Shown: positions 23,301-35,400 of the stretch, in pieces | How the letters are laid out: every line of letters starts with the position of its first letter | Position numbering within the stretch: position 1 is the stretch's first letter | Source: Glossina fuscipes | Taxonomy: Eukaryota; Arthropoda; Insecta; Diptera; Glossinidae | Direction: 5' to 3' | DNA length: 64,000 bases | Assembly: GCF_014805625.2 (NCBI RefSeq) | Contig: NW_023998433.1 | Coordinates: 4,142,260 to 4,206,259 of the forward strand | Translations under genes and position numbers: made by a program | The notes under the pieces: generated by a model | Database searches by the model: none | Told to the model about the DNA's origin: nothing | The model's input: only the letters and a program-made list of their open reading frames with translations

Positions 23301-24919
23301 GCCTGTTTGCCCATTCGCGATATAATCACATCAATTACACTTGGGATAATCGCATAGCGTTTTCACATTTGTTTTTACGTGGGTGGGACTCATCTCGCGA
23401 AGTGGAGTCTTACCCACCGTCGGTAGGACCATTTGCTCTCTATGAAAAAGCAAAATTCTTCGATACCATTGATTATGCGATTAATGGCTATGCGACTTTA
23501 AATCGTTCTATAGGACCCTATGATTATCCGACAAATGACAACAGCATGGCAGTCATGAAACTATGCTTATATAATTATCGTGAGGGCATCATATTTGGAT
23601 TCAATGAATCATACATCTTTAATCCCGAAATAGAACGATTATGTGAATCTTTGCCAGCCAACGTCACAACAATCGGCGTTCAAAAATACTTGTCCCAAAG
23701 GGACGTAGAAGTTAGTTTTTCGTCTTTGGTTAAAGCAAGCTTGGAATTTGCCATAAAAACGGTAAATTTTAAAGCCTATGGTGGACCCTTGTCAGCCCCA
23801 GATTGCTTTAAATTTAATATAACCATATGTTTTGATAATCGGGATCATGACGGTCAAATGTTACTATCTCTGGATGCCGACGCAATGCGATTGCATTGCA
23901 ACGGTGACGTTGATTTTATCTCAGATGCTGAATTCGATGCCATATTACGCAGTATATTGAATATCTTCGTTTTATTGGTATGTCTACTATCGTTCGCGTT
24001 GTGCGCACGCGCTTTATATCGAGCCTATTTGCTGCGCTGTCAAACTATACAATTTTTTCGAGTACATTTCAACAAAGAGTTAAGTTTCGAAGGTCGTCTA
24101 GAGTTTGTCAATTTCTGGTAAGTATCAAAACATATGCAACTGTTTTTATTTAAACATTTTGAGCATCTTTTCAGGTATATTATGATATTGTTTAATGATG
24201 TGTTGCTAATTTTGGGTTCCGCTTTAAAAGAACAAATTGAACGCAAGTTTCTGGTTGTCGATCAATGGGATACGTGCTCCCTATTCTTGGGCGTTGGCAA
24301 TCTCCTAGTATGGTTTGGAGTCTTACGCTATTTGGGTTTTTTCAAAACATATAATGTGGTGATTTTGACTCTAAAAAAGGCAGCACCCAAAATTTTTAGA
24401 TTCTTAGTAGCTGCGCTATTAATATATGCCGGCTTTGCTTTCTGTGGCTGGCTTATACTGGGACCTTACCACATGAAGTTCCGTTCGCTGGCTACCACAT
24501 CCGAATGCTTGTTCTCACTGATTAACGGCGACGATATGTTTGCTACTTTTTCAACTCTGTCATCCAAAGCTAACTGGCTTTGGCTATTTTGTCAATTGTA
24601 CCTGTATTCGTTTATATCACTTTACATTTACGTAGTTTTATCATTATTTATTTCGGTTATTATGGATGCCTACGATACGATCAAATGCTATTACCGCGAC
24701 GGCTTCCCCATATCGGATCTACGCGAATTCGTTGGCACTCGCACTGAAGAAGATCTGGTTTCGGGTATTTTTATGAATAACATGGACGATTTCGAGCGAA
24801 GCACCATTATGGATGCAGTATATAAAGTGTGCTGCTGTGGCTGCTGTGATCGATTCAATAACGGCAACTCTCCCACTGGTCCAACAGGGTACACCAGTTT
24901 GGATAGTATCATGAAATGA
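20383..24919 (+). CDS. Trpml: Mucolipin channel TRPML, three coding exons
   Basis: Endolysosomal, PI(3,5)P2-gated cation channel that releases Ca2+ and other cations from late endosomes and lysosomes. Exons by reading frame and splice signals: 20383-20739 (donor CAG|GTAAGT), 23267-24117 (TTTACAG| ... CTG|GTAAGT), 24175-24919 (TTTTCAG|). Joined they give 650 residues, about the size of fly TRPML. Residues 88-117 hold the basic stretch (RRKL...RRKFPYK) of the lipid-binding N-terminus. TM1 is about 119-135. The large luminal domain has N-glycosylation sites (NYT, NRS, NES, NVT, NIT) and paired cysteines. The pore has the mucolipin filter NGDDMF at 520-525. The C-tail has CCCGCC at 622-627, likely palmitoylated, and YTSL at 642-645. 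Start: the first Met of the exon, followed by an acidic N-terminus as in the family. Intron 1 (2.5 kb) contains a dispersed repeat. Gyc76C lies convergent downstream. Confidence 0.94.
21462..22243 (+). repeat. Dispersed repeat family A, fullest copy, in Trpml intron 1
   Basis: Begins TTTTTATACCCTACACCACC and ends ACTATACTTGTTTTA. Internal landmarks: CTGTCCATGTAAATTTGTGT, a core TTTAGACATTTTGATGAAAT at about 21581-21600, GGTTCGGATCGGTCG, and a poly-A patch. It encodes no protein. The same landmarks recur in order at 8146, 26438, 44374, 45195 and (inverted) 58985. A transposon-derived non-autonomous sequence is the likeliest explanation. Confidence 0.75.
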
Positions 24920-25131
24920 AATATCTAAAATAATCTTGCACATTCATCTCACATTGTTTTAATCAAAGGATCTGCTAATAATGACTAAACTCAGATGGAC
25001 ATTGCCATTGCGTTTATTGTTGTTTAGTCGAAATTGTGTTTCACTGAAATATGCTTGCTTAGACAATAGGAATTTTTAATTAAAATATATACATTTACAT
25101 ACCTATGACAATGTTTATATACCTCAGTCAT

Positions 25132-25137
25132 AATAAA
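25132..25137 (+). terminator. Candidate Trpml polyadenylation signal
   Basis: AATAAA 213 bases after the Trpml stop codon, in a plausible 3' UTR. It is the first canonical hexamer on this strand after the coding sequence that I noticed; use was not tested. Confidence 0.4.
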
Positions 25138-25139
25138 AA

Positions 25140-26430
25140 TCTTATGTACATAAATACACATCTGCATGACTAGCCGTCTATTTTTTCATTCAATCATTTT
25201 ACTTTAAATCACTCTTACAAATTTTGTTATTATTTCTTTACTCCTTGCTTATTTCCTTCAAAAGTCTAAGTCTATTGCAAATATTGATTATACATAATTT
25301 TTTTAAGAAATTATAACTTCTTCTGTACGTTGAAAGTATCGGCTTGTACATTATTTTAATGGAACTTGCAATGAAGGAATCTCTTCAGGTCAATACAATT
25401 AACTTTCTGCTCGATTGAAATTAATCATAAACAAGAAAATGGTTAAAAATTAATTAGCTGTGTAATTTTGGGACTCAACGGAATGAGACTGCTTTCTGTT
25501 AGATTTAAAACAATCAAAGTCATATCAAGCCCACCCTCAAACACTCGAAAATTGCGGAATTATCTAATTTCTGTTTTTAGTACAAACTGGCAACTACATA
25601 AATTATAATTAGCTCGCAACTTTCGTCTGAAACTTAATTTGCCAACTTCGAGAAGTAAGCCATGACCATGACTAACAAAACAAAAAAATTTGCCTAGGGT
25701 CAAGCTTGATATACCCCAAACCGCTTGTTCTATCACTTAGTGTAAACCACGATATTTGTGTAAATGAATGTTGTTAAAAAAAACCCATAGAATCGTCTAA
25801 TAAATTCATTACTTCTCTGAGAATATTAAGAAAGCATAGGAATGCGGTATTTTTTGTGCTTAAAGTAGAAAAAAAATATCTGCATAAAATTTCAACTCCT
25901 CCGAAAAGAAACCCATAGATTTACCTCCATCAAAAATGAACTATATGACCTGGTATTAATCCAAAATTTCAATAGTAGCTTCACACTTACTAAAGAATTT
26001 AATGAAAACATGCGGTGATGTTAAAAAAACTCACACGAATAAAGAAAGTACGCAAATGTACTTATTGCAAAAGAATGGTAACAGATATATTATATAAAGT
26101 ATTACCTATCATTCTAAAAAACTACGAATTCCGTGCCGGTGTGTCTTTTGAAACTCTCCACAATAGGAAGAATTTTATGCGATTCGTTCCACAAATGAAA
26201 GCCTTATTTAGATAAGGGATGAGTCATAGATTGGAACGGGTAGTATTCTAGTCAAGATGTTGTTCATACTAGACTTCGATTATAATATTTCAATAACAAA
26301 ATCTATCAATTTACCGAAAGCAAGGATATATTTCTATGTAAACCCTTTACATTATGTCAAGCTTAAGATTTTCTCTTCTATCGTTGCATTAAGATAGTAT
26401 TATAAACTATCGAGAACTAATAAAAATTAC
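25140..26430. other. Intergenic stretch, nothing assigned
   Basis: Between Trpml and Gyc76C. One 66-codon + frame at 26015-26215 has a CTYC motif but no recognisable family and no splice context. The rest is AT-rich DNA. Confidence 0.5.
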
Positions 26431-26437
26431 GCGTTAT

Positions 26438-26652
26438 CTGGTCAACCTACAGGCCGCAAATTTTTAATGAAATTTAATACATGTGTTTTGGCCCAAAAAT
26501 AAACGCTATTGAAAACGGTTCGGATCTGACCACTTTTTCGAGCAATTCCGATATAACATCTTATTTTGAAAAGTCGATACGTGGATAACTGTAAGGTTGT
26601 GGGGGTATTTAATGATGTGCCGAGCCCTACTAAAGCATTTCTACTTGTTTTA
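26438..26652 (+). repeat. Dispersed repeat family A, shortened copy
   Basis: Contains CCTACAGGCCGCAAATTTTT, GAAAACGGTTCGGATCTGAC, CTTTTTCGAGCAATTCCGAT and the family end GGGTATTTAATGATGTGCCG ... CTACTTGTTTTA. It lacks the first third and the internal A-rich section of the copy at 21462. Confidence 0.75.
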
Positions 26653-27819
26653 ATTTAGATAAATATTTATTATAGATTGTACTTTACAGTTTTTAATTCA
26701 CTGCAATCGTGTTTTCAAGCGAATTGTTATTGTATTGAGCATTTAGTTATACAGTTACATGGTAAATATTTTTGATCCAAGTTTTAGACTATTGTCTGGT
26801 ACTGGTTGAAGATACAATTTCTTGCCTGTTATGGCTCGCATCTCAATTTTTGTCATCGCAAGGATTATAAGCAACGATGTATGTATATAGCCGTCGAAAT
26901 ACACTGTTGGACGTAAATTTTATATTTTACTTTTATCATTAGCAAAAATCGAACTGCATAACTTAAAAAAGCTGTTGAAAACTGTTGAGATTTGGGATAA
27001 CTTATTGACAGAATACATAAAAGTTAAATCAATTTTAGAGCTTCTCAATCCATGATTAAAAATCAATTATATATATTTACTAATTTGAATATATTAACAT
27101 TTTGGCTCAAGCAATTCTTTCATTCTTGTTTTTAGTTATTGGCAGAATGTCAAAAAGCTTTTTATCAATGAATGACCTAAATCATCATAATTAAAAGATA
27201 AGAGTTTTATTTTTTCTTCAAATTTTTTTTATTTTTTTTATTTTACATGTGATTTATTATACACATAAATATATGGCAATTTAACAGAGAATAATTACAA
27301 AAAGAAACTGTCTGTTGACATTATATTGTATTCTTCTTGCACTTTTAATTTTTCTTTACAACTATGCTTACACATACACACATACATGTAGGCACACACA
27401 CACAAACATAAGGGGACGAACACACACTTAATCATTTATACATCTACAGGCATATAAAGGTCATCGATTATGCACAGTAGCACTTTCGTATTTTTATTTT
27501 TTTCTTTCCTTTTATTTTCATAAATTCTCTAATAAAATAAATAAGTTACAATAAAAAGTTGACTTGTGTTATAAATATTTTTTTTGAAGCTCCTCAAGAA
27601 TGTATAGCCGTGTGTAAGTGTGTGTAAGCATGCAGACTTCAAAAACTAACAACGATTTCGTGTGGTAATTAAAACTAGAAAACAATTGTAAACAAAAAAA
27701 AAAGCAAAAATATATCTTAAATAAATAGAACTAAAATGTGGATAAATGTAAAATGTAACAGATGTAACATACACACGTACTCACACACTCTCATGCATAT
27801 ATGAATTGACAATTAATAA

Positions 27820-27857
<38 letters not shown>

Positions 27858-29400
27858 AAGTTAAAGAAAAGCGAACGACTGCATGCATGTGGTTTAGCAA
27901 TTTTTTATAGCAAGCACTAACAAGAAAATAAGAAAAATTTTGAAATTATAATGTTTAAGAAACTCCACAATTATAAGCACGTATACATAACATACAGTCA
28001 GTTATAACTAAAAATTTATCTAAGTGCTCCTAAACTACATTCATTCACTAAAATTATATTTAATGGTAAGTTCTTTTTCGCGATGTTGTATGACGTACCA
28101 AATATTTTAACGCTTAGTACAATTAATTTAAAAACAAAAAAAATCTTAACTCAATTTAGCTCTATTTAACCCACACATATACTTCTAGAAGCGTATTGGA
28201 TACATACATACATCAAAACAAGTAAGAAACCTACATTCGTCTTGAGGAAAACCCCTATTAACCTATCACCTAAAGTAGATATATGTTTCTTGCGGTCACC
28301 TTAGTGAGTTGGTAAAGAGCTTATCGACAAATTTTAAATCGATATATTGAAAAGTATTTAATTCTAAAGAATAATATCCTTCCAATAGGTATAAACAAAA
28401 TTTACTTACACGGGTGTAGAAATATAAATATCTCGCAAGTCAAATGTTTTAACCTCATATCATAAAAACTAATCGGCAGGATATTTTACTTTCTACACAG
28501 CTGCGTGTGGTAGTAAATTCAAATTTATGTATTATAATTTTTTTATATTAACAGATCAACTGTATGTTTATTACCGTATTGCAAATCTAATCAAGAAATA
28601 CTTATGCAGCCATCTGGCTAGACAAGCATTTCTTGAGGCATTCGAAAAATTATTGATGCTATCGGTTTAATAAACAAGTAAGTGCTTATCCAGAAGTTTT
28701 CAAATGAAGATAAAAGTTATGGGTATTACATTACCTATAATATATTGGGCCATAAAAGCAAAGAAAAAAGCTTTGTCGTTAATTCGCCTTTCCAATAATC
28801 TTTCCTAACGATATTTTGATTGAGTTTATTTATATACAATTTTTTTTTCTTTTTTTTAATTGAATGCAAAATAGCTTTGAAATGAATATTTCATTCTTAA
28901 AATCGAATTCAAATAAAAAATTTTAAATAGAGATAATGCGCTTTCATCATTGACTAAACTTTAAATATGATCTATGTGGTCTATATGTCTATGTACATGT
29001 ATGAAGTACCTATGATTCTAAAATTATTTTCTGCTTGTATGGTAAAATATTCTTGTGTTATAATAAGGTTTTTTTGTTTGGTGGAGAAGTCTCATGATTT
29101 CACATTCATTGAAATGTTTTCCTTTTGTCTACACACACCCATATATGTGGTTTGCGAATATACAATGAAATCAATCTATCGTATATCGTAATATATGTTT
29201 GTATGCGTACAACATTTGTTTTGGTTAATTGTGTTATTTTTTAACTAATATTTAAACGAAGTGATTACACAAAATGTAAATAACATATATAGTACAAGTA
29301 AACAACTAGTCTGGAGACTGTGACTAGACGCAATTCTAAAATGCTTCCTAAACTAAAAACAAAAGTTATATAAAATATTTAGGATGCTTATCCTCGTTCT
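26653..29400. other. Intergenic DNA and probable 3' UTRs
   Basis: AT-rich, with a (TA)n microsatellite at about 27821-27854 and CA-rich patches at 27370-27430. The part next to 29421 should include the Gyc76C 3' UTR (transcribed leftwards). Several TTTATT strings (AATAAA on the - strand) are present, too many to choose one. No other gene was seen. Confidence 0.5.
27821..27854. repeat. (TA)n microsatellite
   Basis: Seventeen or so uninterrupted TA units between Trpml and Gyc76C. Self-complementary and prone to length change. Confidence 0.9.
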
Positions 29401-29420
29401 CGTTTGCCCCTCTTTACTGT

Positions 29421-32400
29421 TTATACAATACTCTCTCGATCGCGGTTAGTCCCGCCCATGTCGCTGAAACCAGGTACTCTTCTTACTGCACTAGGCAAAA
29501 TACCTACTCTTCGTAACGATGCTTCGCTGGTTCTCTTGCCATTACCGTGGAATATACTCACTAAACGATTGAACAGGGATGACGAGTTGCCCTCATCAGA
29601 TACATTTCGTGCAGATTTTTTTGTTATCTTCGGTATAACAGAGCTGCTCGCTTGAGTGCCATCGATGTCGTCCGCATAGCTAACACTGTTACCGGTATGA
29701 TGCTCTATATTTTCCAAGGAATGCCATCGTTTCAATCTATCCATACTAGCACTGACACTGGAAGGATAAGGTTGACGCTGCAAGAGAGGTGATTGTACGT
29801 CTTCCTCAATGGTTAAATCACCATTACAATTATTATTTAGGTGTTTATATGGTAGTGTAGTAAGAAGGGGTGTCGGGCTCCCAAGAAAACCTCCTCCACT
29901 ACGCCTTCGGTTGAGTAAAGACGGTCCTACTGGCACGATAGTAGCCGAATTTTGCAAATTTATATCGCCGTTATCGCAGGCTATTAGTAAACCAATATCC
30001 TCATTGCCTAGTTGCTCTGTCGTGGCTATATCACTTGCAACGCCAGCCTTAGCCTCTCTATGTTGTCTAATCGGTAATCCTGATGCGTTATCAATTTCAC
30101 CATTTGGGTTGGCACTTATCAGCGCCACACCAGTATCTAAAGATCGCGAATTGTTCTTTTTAAGTTTGGATGGCGGCAGTTTTACGGATTCGTGCCGCCT
30201 ACGTAAATGAAATGGTATAGGGTCTAAAGAAAGTGCTTCCCGCAAATTATGCGCCGCGAATACTGTATTATCACATATAACACCACTACCATATATTTCA
30301 TCAGTTAGAGCCGTCGAGTTTATTCGACGATGAGGTCGTACCATAGCCAAAGGTTTCTGGGAGAAATCATTAGAGATTGCGATGACACCTACGCTGTAAT
30401 TTATCCCAACACTATTGCTATCACAGTTCATTTCGGAATGCTCCAAAGTATTATGCGATAACTGTGCGACATCTAGCACTTTACCAGCAACGCCTATACC
30501 AACACTACCATAATAACTTATACGCTCCGGTATGCTGTTACCTTGAAAGCTCCCAAACCCGTTTGTTGCAAGCCGTTCGTAACATTTCGGTGGTAATCGG
30601 GGCGAATCACGTTGCATTTGATATGTAGAACCTTGCAAACTGTAATTAGACTCAAGGTCAGCCTTTGGAACACTAGATTGACGTCTCGAACCGTTCGCTC
30701 CATATGGCATGCCAATAATACTTGGTTGACGGGAATCAGAATTCAATTTCGGACTCCTTCGTGGGCGGCAAAAAAGAGGTGGAGGTAAATCAGTCATATC
30801 AACAGGTTTCTTTTGTATAGCTTTTTCCGTAGCTCCTATTAACCAATAAGTTATCACTTCACCTTTTCCTTTCATATGCACAACACCTCGTTTCTCTGTA
30901 ATATAACCTTCTAATTTGTCTAAGGCATCTTTACATTTACTAGATATATGAATTTTTAACGCTTCGCCTGTTGACTCCATTCGAGAGGCAGTGTTTACGG
31001 TGTCGCCAAATAAACAGTAACGCGGCATTGTCAAACCAACTACACCAGCTACAACAGGGCCGGTGTGTATACCAATCCTCAATCTAAGTGTTTCATTGGG
31101 TCGATGAGCTATACGATGCTGCTTCACTGCTTGTAGTAATTCTAAAGCCATGGAGGCAATTTCACCCGCATGGCGATTACCATTTTTAATTGGCAATCCA
31201 GACACTACCATATAGGCGTCACCAATTGTTTCTACTTTGTACACATCGTAACCACGGATGATGCGATCAAAAACTGTGTACAGGTCATTAAGAAAATTAA
31301 CCACCTGCAAAGGTGTGCTTTCGGCAGACATGGCTGTAAAACCCACGATATCGCTGAAGTAAATGGTAACCTTTCAGCAAAACAAAATCCAGATAATTCC
31401 GTAAAAAAAAGTTTCAATAAAAATTTGTTCAACTTACTAAGTCGTACGAGACGGGTTCAACGCCCAAACCCATGGTTAATTTCTCAGCTACCGATTGCGG
31501 TAACATGCGATGTAATAAATCCTCTGTTTTCCGTTTCTCTTCGCATAACAAACGAGTTCTTTCGTTAACAATGTCTTCTAAATTGTTAGCATACTTCTCC
31601 ATCATTTCCATCATTTGGTCCATGATGTTTTTCGTTTTACCGCCACGCATCTTTTTTAGGCGATTCCTGTAAATATGAAAGAAAGGTAGTAAAAAACTCC
31701 AAAAATACTTTATACGATTTTTAATACCTGATTGTGGGAAAGTCAGGTCTGACTTCAGGATCTTCATGCCAACAATCTGTAATACAACTCAAGACGTAAT
31801 CTGGACATAATTCGCCTTCAATTATGCACTCTAATTCTGGTCGAAAAGGGGCGTCGCCCTTAATTGGTTTCTTTTTTACCAAATCTACGATCTGCTTTGG
31901 CTCAAACATTGTTTGACCAAATGGTCCTTTTCGACTAAATATCTCGTACATTATAATCGCGAAGGCATATACATCACCCTTCTGCGAGCCATAAATATGA
32001 GAATTCCTTAATAATTCAGGCGCTTTCCAGAATTGGTCTAAAAACAGAAAAAAAAGAAATAAAGAAACATAATGACTGAAAGAGGACGAACAAATGTTTC
32101 AAAATAAAAGTTATTATTATAAGTTACTTCTATAATGCTGATGTTCACCGATAGATTCACTCTCAGCACAGTATCGTAAATCGTGTAATCCGAAATCAGC
32201 CACTTGTAACATCCAACGTGAAGTGACAACACAATTTGATGACTTTAAATTGCCGTGATATACCAACGAAGAATCGTGTATATAAATCATACCCTGGAAA
32301 AGTATTAAAGGCTTGTTTTGATTCATTCAAGTATATGAGATCAAAGACAAACCTTAATCAAATCATGTATAAGTGAAGCTATAAACAAATCATCCAATTT

Positions 32401-35400
32401 AATGTCTTCATTCTCAATGATATCGTACAAACTGCCCTTAGCACAGTAATCGGTGACTAGCAGAATGCGCGTCGGCTCTACGCAAGCTCCAATAAAACTA
32501 TTTACGTTGTCATGACGCAATTCCCTCAACAACCGCATCTCCTTCATAATCTCTCGCGACATGTCCTTCTTTCGAAGAAATCTTAATTCTTTAATACGTA
32601 CAACAGCTCCACGTAAACGGGCTGTAGATGTAAATACTTGATTTGAGCAACGAGAACCAAATGATTGGGCACTAATCAAGCTCAACTGTGAAATTGAGAG
32701 AAAGAAAATTAAGTTTATAAATGGAATGAATAACATGAAGAAAAAATAAATGAATAAAAATGTGTTTCTTATACTTTCAATCATAAATATAATTTACTCT
32801 GCTTTGTTACACAAATAGAATATGTAAACAAACGCGTTAATAAATGGAATTGAATTGTACCTTGCTAGGCGACGAGACAATATCGTTGCCCGAGTAACCT
32901 TTAATTTCGTTTATATCAATTTTCCAAAGAAGACCCTCGATTTCAAGTTCAATCTTCCACTTCCGATATATGCTCATGGTAACAACTCCAGCACAAAATA
33001 ACAGAAGACCTAATATGCCGGCTGCTACTAACGACGTTATGTGACGATCATCTTTTTTACATAATTCATTAGCAAAGCCACACATGGGCTCGTCGAATGG
33101 ACGATCACCGCCCGATGGCCAATCGACCCGTATCGAACCATTAATGAGTTTGTATTCCTAAAATCATTGCAATAAATCAGAACCTAAATCAATATACTTG
33201 TAAGTGAGAATATAAAATAATAAAAAAAAGGCCACTAGAAATACATAAATAAAAGAAAAGTATAACTAAAAGTGACGACTCACTCACTGGAATATCACGT
33301 CCTTGCTGAAAATGAGCCACAGGTACCATATGAAAATTACATGATAAGTTTTCGCGATAAGAGTATTTGAATGGTTTGTACGCCAACACCGAAAAATTAC
33401 CCTCTGAATCACCATTACTGTCAATATTGATTGTAGCACCAGTAACACCTGCAATATCCTCATTCTTACTTTAGGAATTCTTTCCTCCGCATTTCTATTA
33501 AACATTGGAAAACTTACTTTTATATGTACGATTACTGATAATAGTTTCGACAATTTCTATGCCGTCGCTAGCTACATCATGCACCTCATTATCATTCAAT
33601 TTGCTTTTCTTTTCGCGCAGCAACTTATCCAAAGCCCAAGCGTAAAGTCTAACAGAATCATAAAGGTATGCGGCGTAGATTGAAACGAACTGTAGAAAAA
33701 AATTATAATATGCAATCAATCTTTTTTCTTCTCTATGAATCAATATATTTATCTATTATCAATATATCCATATATAACTAGGCGTATACGCATATACTAT
33801 CTTCCCGTAAAACGTAAATATTAAAACGGAAGACATAGGTCTGCTTTAAGGCACAGCGTAAATCACCAAAATTGACCGCTCAACTTTCTGTTTGCTATTT
33901 TCCGGGAATTTATCGAACTAAGCGTTATAAGCACCTAAAATGTTGTTCATAAATTTTTATATCTGTAATTAATTTTTGTACGTCTGTATTATTGTGTGTA
34001 TTGCATGCTCATTTAGATCATTCAACTTCTAACAAGAAAGGGCGTTTGTACAAGTATAAGTACGTAGGTCTACGTATGTTTGTATGCCTCGGGTTTTGTT
34101 TTTGCCAAACGACATAAGTTGTAGAAAACCGAGCACGTAACAATGCCTTACCTTGATAAAATTATTACTGTGGAATAGTGATGGTAATACGAAATTGAAG
34201 GGATCTTGCAAATTATATTGGCGTACTTTCGCTGTAAAATTTTCATAGCTATCGGTGGGTGGAGTGGAGGCTACTACTAATAAGCTGCGAGCACGCTGAG
34301 AGAAGTTTTCAGATTCATCGCACGTTTTCATATGTTCTACCTGATCGGGTTTACGCAAATACTTTTCGGCTTCTCTAAAATAAAGGCATTAGGGCACTAA
34401 AGTTGATACAACTTCTGCGATTAAATAAGTTTAAATTCACATACTTTGGTGTGTAAGTCATCATATCCACAAATATAACCATATATTCACCCTTGGCAAA
34501 GAGGTTCGCTGTATCCATTGAAGCCATAAAATCAACTAAAGCACTAGCCGTGCCCAAAAATACATAGATACGAGTTCCATTCATGGTATTTTGCACCACC
34601 TTTAAAAAAAAAAACAAATGAATATTTATTGATAGTCGAAGAACCTTTACGATATAAGGAAAAATATACTTCACCTGGTACCAAAATCCTGTACGACAAC
34701 AAGGAAGCATTAGTTCACAGCATTTCGGCATATTATCGATAAACGACTCCTTATGATTTATTGTCATATTGAATTTAATTGCCTCCTGTTTCAACAAGTC
34801 GGCCACCGTTGTCCAGACCTCATCATGAAGAATAGAAAACTTTTTCCATCCGTAATAGCGTAACAATGATATTACAGATTTAATAACCTATTTATAGGAT
34901 TTTACAAAAGGATAAAAAATTCATCACAACACAAACATGACAACTTATATATAACTTTGAACTTACCTGTGTATCAGGGGGCTCAGTGCGCGCAAATGTA
35001 CGTATAGGAGAAGCCCTATTCTCAGAACATTTCTATAAAACCAACGTAAACAATGAACAACAGAGTAAATAGAAAGTGACAAAATATAAAGAAGTGAGAA
35101 AACTATATCGTAGATTAAGTCGAATTTTGGATACCCATACTCTATAGTGAAAATGTAAAAATTTGCTAGTGTTTTTAATTCAAATTCGAACGTACACAAA
35201 TGCTATCCCCTCCTTCCATCCTTCCCTTCCTATAATTCTCCTGACCCCTATCGTGCCTGCACATATATTAGACATCCCTGTGTGGCTAGTCAAATAAAAA
35301 AAAAAAAAAATTGAATGCGTACTAGTTAACCATGTATTAAGTAATTACCTAAGTACTTAGCAAAAGTGTGTTAAGCTTCCTAAATGTGTCGACCGCGTGA

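Noticed and set aside
29809..30210. 133-codon + strand frame opposite the Gyc76C tail
   Set aside because: Antisense shadow of the last Gyc76C exon, driven by its codon composition.
31170..31568. 132-codon + strand frame opposite the Gyc76C cyclase domain
   Set aside because: Antisense shadow crossing a Gyc76C intron boundary; no similarity of its own.
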